Positions 1-11,268 of a stretch of 64,000 nucleotides of DNA are shown piece after piece. The translations under genes and the position numbers were made by a program. Each line of letters begins with the position of its first letter. Position 1 is the first letter of the stretch. A model generated the notes under the pieces. It searched no databases, was not told where the DNA came from, and saw only the letters and a list, made by a program, of their open reading frames with translations. The DNA comes from Antitrichia curtipendula. Lineage: Eukaryota; Streptophyta; Bryopsida; Hypnales; Leucodontaceae. Where the stretch lies: contig OX579637.1 in assembly GCA_951230915.1 (NCBI GenBank), positions 15,996,001 through 16,060,000 of the forward strand. The letters are read 5' to 3'.

Positions 1-27
1 CAACTTGTACGATTTGTGTGAAGTCTG

Positions 28-40
28 TTTCACACTGAAA
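28..40. other. Dyad 1 in the monomer: TTTCA-N3-TGAAA (exemplar copy)
   Basis: A perfect 5-bp inverted repeat with a 3-base centre. The centre is CAC here, AAC in the TTTCAAACTGAAA monomers and AAA in the most common TTTCAAAATGAAA monomers, so the arms stay constant while the centre changes. Exceptions shorten one arm: CTTCAAAATGAAA, TTTCAAAATGAAG and TTTCAAAATGGAA. The TTTTAAAATGAAA form instead contains the palindrome TTTTAAAA. It could form a small cruciform or be a protein half-site pair. Function is not shown by the sequence. Confidence 0.8.
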
Positions 41-121
41 TTCTATGACATTTGATGTTTGACACCATTAAAGTACAGATTGGACCTTATTCTCTATTTT
101 TTGGAATTGACGTGCGATTGG

Positions 122-129
122 ATTGCAAT
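122..129. other. Palindrome ATTGCAAT (exemplar copy)
   Basis: An 8-bp perfect palindrome present in monomers with GGATTGCAATTA or CGATTGCAATTA. In the GGCTTGCAATTA variant only the inner TTGCAA remains. TTGCAA occurs a second time across the monomer junction (ATTTGCAACTT). A few monomers lose it, for example those with GGATTCCAATT near 32290, 33930, 35390 and 43385. Confidence 0.75.
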
Positions 130-136
130 TACATAT

Positions 137-150
137 CAAATTAATATTTG
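137..150. other. Dyad 2 in the monomer: CAAAT-N4-ATTTG (exemplar copy)
   Basis: A perfect 5-bp inverted repeat around a 4-base centre that is TAAT or TAGT in nearly all monomers. As in dyad 1 the arms are conserved and the common A/G difference is in the centre. Rare exceptions include CAGATTAATATTTG (near 12315 and 14132), CAATTTAATATTTG (near 59217 and 62488), CATATTAGTATTTG (near 58488) and the ATATTTTTGCGC or ATATTTCTGCGC forms that lose the last pair. Confidence 0.8.
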
Positions 151-159
151 TGCGCATTT

Positions 160-167
160 AAGTACTT
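160..167. other. Palindrome AAGTACTT (exemplar copy)
   Basis: An 8-bp perfect palindrome (containing AGTACT) in monomers ending GCATTTAAGTACTTGAG or GCATTGAAGTACTTGAG. It is broken in the AGGTACTTG, AGGTATTTG, AGATATTTG, AGGTAATTG and AAGTACCTG variants, which are mostly in the right half of the window. In the GGGCATTCAAG variant (near 30876, 42146, 48148 and 57055) it is extended to the 12-bp palindrome TCAAGTACTTGA. Confidence 0.75.
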
Positions 168-182
168 GAGGGTAACTATTTG

Positions 183-363
183 CAACTTGTACGATTTGTA
201 TGAAGTCTCTTTCAAAATGAAATTCTATGTCATTTGATGTTTGACACCATTAATGTACAGGTTGGACTTATTCTATATTCTTTTGAATGGACGTGCGAAT
301 GGATTGCAATTACATATCAAATTAGTATTTGTGGGCATTTAAGAACTTGAGGGTAACTATTTG
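183..363 (+). repeat. Exemplar type B monomer (181 bp)
   Basis: This is the second monomer and represents the minority type. It differs from type A by AATGTACAGG in place of AAAGTACAGA, GGACTTATTC in place of GGACCTTATTC (one C lost, hence 181 bp), TATATTCTTTTGAATGGACG in place of TCTATTTTTTGGAATTGACG, and usually TAGT in the second dyad. The same package recurs throughout the window, for example in the monomers containing 781-840, 5341-5390, 31141-31200 and 52600-52660. The net length deficit of the array predicts about 77 such 181-bp units, or 22%. That assumes no other indels, which I did not exclude monomer by monomer. Confidence 0.93.
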
Positions 364-3272
364 CAACTTGTACGATTTGTATGAAGTCTCTTTTAAAATG
401 AAATTCTATGACATTTGATGTTTGACACCATTAAAGTACAGATTGGACCTTATTCTCTATTTTTTGGAATTGACGTGCGATTGGATTGCAATTACATATC
501 AAATTAGTATTTGTGGGCATTTAAGTACCTGAGGGTAACTATTTGCAACTTGTACGATTTGTGTGAAGTCTGTTTCAAACTGAAATTCTATGACATTTGA
601 TGTTTGACACCATTAAAGTACAGATTGGACCTTATTCTCTATTTTTTGGAATTGACGTGCGATTGGATTGCAATTAATTATCAAATTAATATTTGTGCGC
701 ATTTAAGTACTTCAGGGTAACTATTTGCAACTTGTACGATTTGTATGAAGTCTCTTTCAAAATGAAATTCTATGACATTTGATGTTTGACACCATTAATG
801 TACAGGTTGGACTTATTCTATATTCTTTTGAATGGACGTGCGATTGGATTGCAATTACATATCAAATTAATATTTGTGGGCATTTAAGTACTTGAGGGTA
901 ACTATTTGCAACTTGTACGATTTGTATGAAGTCTCTTTTAAAATGAAATTCTATGACATTTGATGTTTGACACCATTAAAGTTCAGATTGGACCTTATTC
1001 TCTATTTTTTGGAATTGACGTGCGATTGGATTGCAATTACATATCAAATTAATATTTGTGGGCATTGAAGTACTTGAGGGTAACTATTTGCAACTTGTAC
1101 GATTTGTGTGAAGTCTCTTTCAAAATGAAATTCTATGACATTTGATGTTTGACACCATTAAAGTACAGATTGGACCTTATTCTCTATTTTTTGGAATTGA
1201 CGTGCGATTGGATTGCAATTACATATCAAATTAGTATTTGTGCGCATTTAAGTACTTGAGGGTAACTATTTGCAACTTGTACGATTTGTATGAAGTCTCT
1301 TTCAAAATGAAATTCTATGTCATTTCATGTTTGACACCATTAAAGTTCAGATTGGACCTTATTCTCTATTTTTTGGAATTGACGTGCGATTGGATTGCAA
1401 TTACATATCAAATTAATATTTGTGGGCATTGAAGTACTTGAGGGTAACTATTTGCAACTTGTACGATTTGTGTGAAGTCTCTTTCAAAATGAAATTCTAT
1501 GACATTTGATGTTTGACACCATTAAAGTACAGATTGGACCTTATTCTCTATTTTTTGGAATTGACGTGCGATTGGATTGCAATTAATTATCAAATTAATA
1601 TTTGTGCGCATTTAAGTACTTGAGGGTAACTATTTGCAACTTGTACGATTTGTGTGAAGTCTGTTTCACACTGAAATTCTATGACATTTGATGTTTGACA
1701 CCATTAATGTACAGGTTGGACTTATTCTATATTCTTTTGAATGGACGTGCGATTGGATTGCAATTACATATCAAATTAGTATTTGTGGGCATTGAAGTAC
1801 TTGAGGGTAACTATTTGCAACTTGTACGATTTGTATGAAGTCTCTTTTAAAATGAAATTCTATGACATTTGATGTTTGACACCATTAAAGTTCAGATTGG
1901 ACCTTATTCTCTATTTTTTGGAATTGACGTGCGATTGGATTGCAATTACATATCAAATTAATATTTGTGTGCATTGAAGTACTTGAGGGTAACTATTTGC
2001 AACTTGTACGATTTGTGTGAAGTCTCTTTCAAAATGAAATTCTATGACATTTGATGTTTGACACCATTAAAGTACAGATTGGACCTTATTCTCTATTTTT
2101 TGGAATTGACGTGCGATTGGATTGCAGTTACATATCAAATTAGTATTTGTGCGCATTTAAGTACTTGAGGGTAACTATTTGCAACTTGTACGATTTGTGT
2201 GAAGTCTCTTTCAAAATGAAACTCTATGACATTTGATGTTTGACACCATTAAAGTACAGATTGGACCTTATTCTCTATTCTTTTGAATTGACGTGCGATT
2301 GGCTTGCAATTAATTATCAAATTAATATTTGTGGGCATTTAAGTACTTGAGGGTAACTATTTGCAACTTGTACGATTTGTGTGAAGTCTGTTTCAAAATG
2401 AAATTCTATGACATTTGATGTTTGACACCATTAAAGTACAGATTGGACCTTATTCTCTATTTTTTGGAATTGACGTGCGATTGGATTGCAATTAATTATC
2501 AAATTAATATTTGTGGGCATTTAAGTACTTGAGGGTAACTATTTGCAACTTGTACGATTTGTGTGAAGTCTGTTTCACACTGAAATTCTATGACATTTGA
2601 TGTATGACACCATTAAAGTACAGATTGGACCTTATTCTCTATTTTTTGGAATTGACGTGCGATTGGATTGCAATTAATTATCAAATTAATATTTGCGCGC
2701 ATTTAAGTACTTGAGGGTAACTATTTGCAACTTGTACGATTTGTATGAAGTCTCTTTCAAAATGAAATTCTATGACATTTGATGTTTGACACCATTAATG
2801 TACAGGTTGGACTTATTCTATATACTTTTGAATGGACGTGCGATTGGATTGCAATTACATATCAAATTAGTATTTGTGGGCATTTAAGTACTTGAGGGTA
2901 ACTATTTGCAACTTGTACGATTTGTATGAAGTCTCTTTTAGAATGAAATTCTATGACATTTGATGTTTGACACCATTAAAGTTCAGATTGGACCTTATTC
3001 TCTATTTTTTGGAATTGACGTGCGATTGGATTGCAGTTACATATCAAATTAATATTTGTGAGCATTGAAGTACTTGAGGGTAACTATTTGCAACTTGTAC
3101 GATTTGTGTGAAGTCTGTTTCAAAATGAAATTCTATGACATTTGATGTTTGACACCATTAAAGTACAGATTGGACCTTATTCTCTATTTTTTGGAATTGA
3201 CGTGCGATTGGATTGCAATTACATATCAAATTAGTATTTGTGCGCATTTAAGTACTTGAGGGTAACTATTTG

Positions 3273-6200
3273 CAACTTGTACGATTTGTGTGAAGTTTCT
3301 TTCAAAATGAAACTCTATGACATTTGATGTTTGACACCATTAAAGTACAGATTGGACCTTATTCTCTATACTTTTGAATTGACGTGCGATTGGCTTGCAA
3401 TTAATTATCAAATTAATATTTGTGGGCATTTAAGTACTTGAGGGTAACTATTTGCAACTTGTACGATTTGTGTGAAGTCTGTTTCAAAATGAAATTCTAT
3501 GACATTTGATGTTTGACACCATTAAAGTACAGATTGGACCTTATTCTCTATTTTTTGGAATTGACGTGCGATTCGATTGCAATTACATATCAAATTAATA
3601 TTTGTGTGCATTTAGGTACTTGAGGGTAACTATTTGCAACTTGTACGATTTGTGTGAAGTCTCTTTCAAAATGAAATTCTATGACATTTGATGTTTGACA
3701 CCATTAATGTACAGGTTGGTCTTATTCTATATTCTTTTGAATGGACGTGCGATTGGATTGCAATTACATATCAAATTAGTATTTGTGGGCATTTAAGTAC
3801 CTGAGGGTAACTATTTGCAACTTGTACGATTTGTATGAAGTCTCTTTTAAAATGAAATTCTATGACATTTGATGTTTGACACCATTAAAGTACAGATTGG
3901 ACCTTATTCTCTATTTTTTGGAATTGACGTGCGATTGGATTGCAATTACATATCAAATTAATATTTTTGCGCATTTAAGTACTTGAGGGTAACTATTTGC
4001 AACTTGTACGATTTGTGTGAAGTCTCTTTCAAAATGAAATTCTATGACATTTGATGTTTGACACCATTAAAGTTCAGATTGGACCTTATTCTCTATTTTT
4101 TGGAATTGACGTGCGATTGGATTGCAATTACATATCAAATTAATATTTGTGGGCATTGAAGTACTTGAGGGTAAGTATTTGCAACTTGTACGATTTGTGT
4201 GAAGTCTCTTTCAAAATGAAATTCTATGTCATTTGATGTTTGACACCATTAATGTACAGGTTTGACTTATTCTATATTCTTTTGAATGGACGTGCGATTG
4301 GATTGCAATTACATATCAAATTAATATTTGTGCGCATTTAAGTACTTGAGGGTAACTATTTGCAACTTGTACGATTTGTATGAAGTCTCTTTTAAAATGA
4401 AATTCTATGACATTTGATGTTTGACACCATTAAAGTACAGATTGGACCTTATTCTCTATTTTTTGGAATTGACGTGCGATTGGATTGCAATTACATATCA
4501 AATTAATATTTGTGGGCATTGAAGTACTTGAGGGTAACTATTTGCAACTTGTACGATTTGTGTGAAGTCTCTTTCAAAATGAAACTCTATGACATTTGAT
4601 GTTTGACACCATTAAAGTACAGATTGGACCTTATTCTCTATTTTCTGGAATTGACGTGCGATTGGATTGCAATTAATTATCAAATTAATATTTGTGCGCA
4701 TTTAAGTACTTGAGGGTAACTATTTGCAACTTGTACGATTTGTGTGAAGTCTGTTTCACACTGAAATTCTATGACATTTGATGTATGACACCATTAAAGT
4801 ACAGATTGGACCTTATTCTCTATTTTTTGGAATTGACGTGCGATTGGATTGCAATTACATATCAAATTAGTATTTGTGCGCATTTAAGTACTTGAGGGTA
4901 ACTATTTGCAACTTGTACGATTTGTGTGAAGTCTCTTTCAAAATGAAACTCTATGACATTTGATGTTTGACACCATTAAAGTACAGATTGGACCTTATTC
5001 TCTATACTTTTGAATTGACGTGCGATTGGCTTGCAATTAATTATCAAATTAATATTTGTGGGCATTTAAGTACTTGAGGGTAACTATTTGCAACTTGTAC
5101 GATTTGTGTGAAGTCTGTTTCAAAATGAAATTCTATGACATTTGATGTTTGACACCATTAAAGTACAGATTGGACCTTATTCTCTATTTTTTGGAATTGA
5201 CGTGCGATTCGATTGCAATTACATATCAAATTAATATTTGTGTGCATTTAGGTACTTGAGGGTAACTATTTGCAACTTGTACGATTTGTGTGAAGTCTCT
5301 TTCAAAATGAAATTCTATGACATTTGATGTTTGACACCATTAATGTACAGGTTGGACTTATTCTATATTCTTTTGAATGGACGTGCGATTGGATTGCAAT
5401 TACATATCAAATTAGTATTTGTGGGCATTTAAGTACTTGAGGGTAACTATTTGCAACTTGTACGATTTGTATGAAGTCTCTTTTAAAATGAAATTCTATG
5501 ACATTTGATGTTTGACACCATTAAAGTTCAGATTGGACCTTATTCTCTATTTTTTGGAATTGACGTGCGATTGGATTGCAATTACATATCAAATTAATAT
5601 TTGTGGGCATTGAAGTACTTGAGGGTAACTATTTGCAACTTGTACGATTTGTGTGAAGTCTCTTTCAAAATGAAATTCTATGACATTTGATGTTTGACAC
5701 CATTAAAGTTCAGATTGGACCTTATTCTCTATTTTTTGGAATTGACGTGCGATTGGATTGCAATTACATATCAAATTAATATTTGTGGGCATTGAAGTAC
5801 TTGAGGGTAAGTATTTGCAACTTGTACGATTTGTGTGAAGTCTCTTTCAAAATGAAATTCTATGTCATTTGATGTTTGACACCATTAATGTACAGGTTTG
5901 ACTTATTCTATATTCTTTTGAATGGACGTGCGATTGGATTGCAATTACATATCAAATTAATATTTGTGCGCATTTAAGTACTTGAGGGTAACTATTTGCA
6001 ACTTGTACGATTTGTATGAAGTCTCTTTTAAAATGAAATTCTATGACATTTGATGTTTGACACCATTAAAGTACAGATTGGACCTTATTCTCTATTTTTT
6101 GGAATTGACGTGCGATTGGATTGCAATTACATATCAAATTAATATTTGTGGGCATTGAAGTACTTGAGGGTAACTATTTGCAACTTGTACGATTTGTGTG

Positions 6201-6544
6201 AAGTTTCTTTCAAAATGAAACTCTATGACATTTGATGTTTGACACCATTAAAGTACAGATTGGACCTTATTCTCTATTTTCTGGAATTGACGTGCGATTG
6301 GATTGCAATTAATTATCAAATTAATATTTGTGCGCATTTAAGTACTTGAGGGTAACTGTTTGCAACTTGTACGATTTGTGTGAAGTCTGTTTCACACTGA
6401 AATTCTATGACATTTGATGTTTGACACCATTAAAGTACAGATTGGACCTTATTCTCTATTTTTTGGAATTGACGTGCGATTGGATTGCAATTAATTATCA
6501 AATTAATATTTGTGCGCATTTAAGTACTTGAGGGTAACTATTTG
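3273..6544 (+). repeat. Tandem 9-mer HOR, two copies of 1636 bp
   Basis: Copy 1 is 3273-4908 and copy 2 is 4909-6544. Rare variants recur exactly 1636 bases apart: CTCTATACTTTTGAATTG (3361 region and 4997 region), CGATTCGATTGC (3571 and 5207), TTTTCTGGAA (4641 and 6277), and GGGTAAGTATTTG with CAGGTTTGAC in the following monomer. Copies differ at scattered positions. The last monomer diverges most (ACATAT/TAGT at 4728-4908 against ATTAT/TAAT at 6364-6544), so the duplication boundary probably lies near there. Confidence 0.85.
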
Positions 6545-6725
6545 CAACTTGTACGATTTGTATGAAGTCTCTTTCAAAATGAAATTCTATGACATTTGAT
6601 GTTTGACACCATTAATGTACAGGTTGGACTTATTCTATATTCTTTTGAATGGACGTGCGATTGGATTGCAATTACATATCAAATTAGTATTTGTGGGCAT
6701 TTAAGTACTTGAGGGTAACTATTTG

Positions 6726-8543
6726 CAACTTGTACGATTTGTATGAAGTCTCTTTTAAAATGAAATTCTATGACATTTGATGTTTGACACCATTAAAGTT
6801 CAGATTGGACCTTATTCTCTATTTTTTGGAATTGACGTGCGATTGGATTGCAATTACATATCAAATTAATATTTGTGGGCATTGAAGTACTTGAGGGTAA
6901 CTATTTGCAACTTGTACGATTTGTGTGAAGTCTCTTTCAAAATGAAATTCTATGACATTTGATGTTTGACACCATTAAAGTACAGATTGGACCTTATTCT
7001 CTATTTTTTGGAATTGACGTGCGATTGGATTGCAATTACATATCAAATTAGTATTTGTGCGCATTTAAGTACTTGAGGGTAACTATTTGCAACTTGTACG
7101 ATTTGTGTGAAGTCTCTTTCAAAATGAAACTCTATGACATTTGATGTTTGACACCATTAAAGTACAGATTGGACCTTATTCTCTATTCTTTTGAATTGAC
7201 GTGCGATTGGCTTGCAATTAATTATCAAATTAATATTTGTGGGCATTTAAGTACTTGAGGGTAACTATTTGCAACTTGTACGATTTGTGTGAAGTCTGTT
7301 TCAAAATGAAATTCTATGACATTTGATGTTTGACACCATTAAAGTACAGATTGGACCTTATTCTCTATTTTTTGGAATTGACGTGCGATTCGATTGCAAT
7401 TAATTATCAAATTAATATTTGTGGGCATTTAGGTACTTGAGGGTAACTATTTGCAACTTGTACGATTTGTGTGAAGTCTCTTTCAAAATGAAATTCTATG
7501 ACATTTGATGTTTGACACCATTATTGTACAGGTTGGACTTATTCTATATTCTTTTGAATGGACGTGCGATTGGATTGCAATTACATATCAAATTAGTATT
7601 TGTGCGCATTTAAGTACTTGAGGGTAACTATTTGCAACTTGTACGATTTGTATGAAGTCTCTTTCAAAATGAAATTCTATGACATTTGATGTTTGACACC
7701 ATTAAAGTTCAGATTGGACCTTATTCTCTATTTTTTGGAATTGACGTGCGATTGGATTGCAATTACATATCAAATTAATATTTGTGGGCATTGAAGTACT
7801 TGAGGGTAACTATTTGCAACTTGTACGATTTGTGTGAAGTCTCTTTCAAAATGAAATTCTATGACATTTGATGTTTGACACCATTAAAGTACAGATTGGA
7901 CCTTATTCTCTATTTTTTGGAATTGACGTGCGATTGGATTGCAATTACATCTCAAATTAGTATTTGTGCGCATTTAAGTACTTGAGGGTAACTATTTGCA
8001 ACTTGTACGATTTGTGTGAAGTCTCTTTCAAAATGAAACTCTATGACATTTGATGTTTGACACCATTAAAGTACAGATTGGACCTTATTCTCTATTCTTT
8101 TGAATTGACGTGCGATTGGCTTGCAATTAATTATCAAATTAATATTTGTGGGCATTTAAGTACTTGAGGGTAACTATTTGCAACTTGTACGATTTGTGTG
8201 AAGTCTGTTTCAAAATGAAATTCTATGACATTTGATGTTTGACACCATTAAAGTACAGATTGGACCTTATTCTCTATTTTTTGGAATTGACGTGCGATTC
8301 GATTGCAATTAATTATCAAATTAATATTTGTGGGCATTTAGGTACTTGAGGGTAACTATTTGCAACTTGTACGATTTGTGTGAAGTCTCTTTCAAAATGA
8401 AATTCTATGACATTTGATGTTTGACACCATTATTGTACAGGTTGGACTTATTCTATATTCTTTTGAATGGACGTGCGATTGGATTGCAATTACATATCAA
8501 ATTAGTATTTGTGCGCATTTAAGTACTTGAGGGTAACTATTTG
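6726..8543 (+). repeat. Tandem 5-mer HOR, two copies of 909 bp
   Basis: Copy 1 is 6726-7634 and copy 2 is 7635-8543. In order, the five monomers carry: GTATGAAG with GTTCAGATTGG; a plain type A with GCGC; GAAACTCT with GGCTTGCAATTAAT; TCTGTTTCAAAATG with CGATTCGATTG and ATTTAGGTAC; and ATTATTGTACAGG (type B). The main differences are TCTTTTAAAATG against TCTTTCAAAATG in monomer 1 and ACATATCAAA against ACATCTCAAA in monomer 2. The same five-monomer order also occurs inside the 11.3-14.7 kb block. Confidence 0.87.
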
Positions 8544-11268
8544 CAACTTGTACGATTTGTGTGAAGTCTGTTTCAAACTGAAATTCTATGACATTTGATG
8601 TTAGACACCATTAAAGTACAGATTGGACCTTATTCTCTATTTTTTGGAATTGACGTGCGATTGGATTGCAATTACATATCAAATTAATATTTGTGTGCAT
8701 TTAAGTACTTGAGGGTAACTATTTGCAACTTGTACGATTTGTATGAAGTCTCTTTCAAAATGAAATTCTATGACATTTGATGTTTGACACCATTAATGTA
8801 CAGGTTGGACTTATTCTATATTCTTTTGAATGGACGTGCGATTGGATTGCAATTACATATCAAATTAGTATTTGTGGGCATTTAAGTACCTGAGGGTAAC
8901 TATTTGCAACTTGTACGATTTGTATGAAGTCTCTTTTAAAATGAAATTCTATGACATTTGATGTTTGACACCATTAAAGTACAGATTGGACCTTATTCTC
9001 TATTTTTTGGAATTGACGTGCGATTGGATTGCAATTACATATCAAATTAATATTTTTGCGCATTTAAGTACTTGAGGGTAAGTATTTGCAACTTGTACGA
9101 TTTGTGTGAAGTCTCTTTCAAAATGAAATTCTATGACATTTGATGTTTGACACCATTAAAGTTCAGATTGGACCTTATTCTCTATTTTTTGGAATTGACG
9201 TGCGATTGGATTGCAATTACATATCAAATTAATATTTGTGGGCATTGAAGTACTTGAGGGTAACTATTTGCAACTTGTACGATTTGTGTGAAGTCTCTTT
9301 CAAAATGAAATTCTATGTCATTTGATGTTTGACACCATTAATGTACAGGTTTGACTTATTCTATATTCTTTTGAATGGACGTGCGATTGGATTGCAATTA
9401 CATATCAAATTAGTATTTGTGGGCATTTAAGTACTTGAGGGTAACTATTTGCAACTTGTACGATTTGTATGAAGTCTCTTTTAAAATGAAATTCTATGAC
9501 ATTTGATGTTTGACACCATTAATGTACAGGTTGGACTTATTCTATATTCTTTTGAATGGACGTGCGATTGGATTGCAATTACATATCAAATTAGTATTTG
9601 TGGGCATTTAAATACCTGAGGGTAACTATTTGCAACTTGTACGATTTGTATGAAGTCTCTTTTAAAATGAAATTCTATGACATTTGATGTTTGACACCAT
9701 TAAAGTACAGATTGGACCTTATTCTCTATTTTTTGGAATTGACGTGCGATTGGATTGCAATTACATATCAAATTAATATTTTTGCGCATTTAAGTACTTG
9801 AGGGTAACTATTTGCAACTTGTACGATTTGTGTGAAGTCTGTTTCAAAATGAAATTCTATGACATTTGATGTTTGACACCATTAAAGTACAGATTGGACC
9901 TTATTCTCTATTTTTTGGAATTGACGTGCGATTGGATTGCAATTAATTATCAAATTAATATTTGTGCGCATTTAAGTACTTGAGGGTAACTATTTGCAAC
10001 TTGTACGATTTGTGTGAAGTCTGTTTCACACTGAAATTCTATGACATTTGATGTTTGACACCATTAAAGTACAGATTGGACCTTATTCTCTATTTTTTGG
10101 ACTTGACGTGCGATTGGATTGCAATTAATTATCAAATTAATATTTGCGCGCATTTAAGTACTTGAGGGTAACTATTTGCAACTTGTACGATTTGTATGAA
10201 GTCTCTTTCAAAATGAAATTCTATGACATTTGATGTTTGACACCATTAAAGTTCAGATTGGACCTTATTCTCTATTTTTTGGAATTGACGTGCGATTGGA
10301 TTGCAATTACATATCAAATTAATATTTGTGCGCATTTAAGTACTTGAGGGTAACTATTTGCAACTTGTACGATTTGTGTGAAGTCTCTTTCAAAATGAAA
10401 TTCTATGACATTTGATGTTTGACACCATTAATGTACAGGTTGGACTTATTCTATATTCTTTTGAATGGACGTGCGATTGGATTGCAATTACATATCAAAT
10501 TAATATTTGTGGGCATTTAAGTACTTGAGGGTAACTATTTGCAACTTGTACGATTTGTATGAAGTCTCTTTTAAAATGAAATTCTATGACATTTGATGTT
10601 TGACACCATTAAAGTACAGATTGGACCTTATTCTCTATTTTTTGGAATTGACGTGCGATTGGATTGCAATTACATATCAAATTAATATTTGTGCGCATTT
10701 AAGTACTTGAGGGTAACTATTTGCAACTTGTACGATTTGTGTGAAGTCTCTTTCAAAATGAAATTCTATGACATTTGATGTTTGACACCATTAAAGTACA
10801 GATTGGACCTTATTCTCTATTTTTTGGAATTGACGTGCGATTGGATTGCAATTAATTATCAAATTAATATTTGTGCGCATTTAAGTACTTGAGGGTAACT
10901 ATTTGCAACTTGTACGATTTGTGTGAAGTCTGTTTCACACTGAAATTCTATGACATTTGATGTTTGACACCATTAAAGTACAGATTGGACCTTATTCTCT
11001 ATTTTTTGGACTTGACGTGCGATTGGATTGCAATTAATTATCAAATTAATATTTGTGCGCATTTAAGTACTTGAGGGTAACTATTTGCAACTTGTACGAT
11101 TTGTATGAAGTCTCTTTCAAAATGAAATTCTATGACATTTGATGTTTGACACCATTAATGTACAGGTTGGACTTATTCTATATTCTTTTGAATGGACGTG
11201 CGATTGGATTGCAATTACATATCAAATTAGTATTTGTGGGCATTTAAGTACTTGAGGGTAACTATTTG

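Larger units (their letters stand above)
1..182 (+). repeat. Exemplar type A monomer (182 bp)
   Basis: This is the first complete monomer and represents the majority type. Diagnostic parts are CAGATTGGACCTTATTC at about 76-92 and TCTATTTTTTGGAATTGACG at about 93-112. Other variable sites are GTGTGAAG or GTATGAAG (17-24), the centre of the TTTCA/TGAAA dyad (33-35), TTTGACACC or TTAGACACC (58-66), AAAGTACAG or AAAGTTCAG (70-78), GGATTG, GGCTTG or CGATTG (120-125), ACATAT or ATTAT after AATTA (about 131-136), TAAT or TAGT (142-145), and GCGC or GGGC with the following ATTTAAG, ATTTAGG or ATTGAAG (152-162). Combinations of these sites identify individual monomers and reveal the higher-order repeats. 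The start is an arbitrary phase, chosen because the window begins there. Confidence 0.95.

Noticed and set aside
957..1000. GTTCAGATTGG variant as a tRNA B box or Pol III promoter
   Set aside because: It is a T/A variant of GTACAGATTGG. No A box, cloverleaf or terminator is present at a suitable distance.
1238..1432. Open reading frame of 64 codons on the + strand
   Set aside because: It lies wholly inside the satellite and is read across a monomer junction. It is open only because this monomer's variants happen to avoid stops. It has no recognisable domain and low-complexity composition, and neighbouring monomers do not keep it open.
4165..4180. GGGTAAGT as a 5' splice site, recurring in several monomers (also near 5803, 9077, 21255, 23798)
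   Set aside because: It is a single-base variant of GGGTAACT that spreads with HOR copies. There are no exons or paired acceptors.
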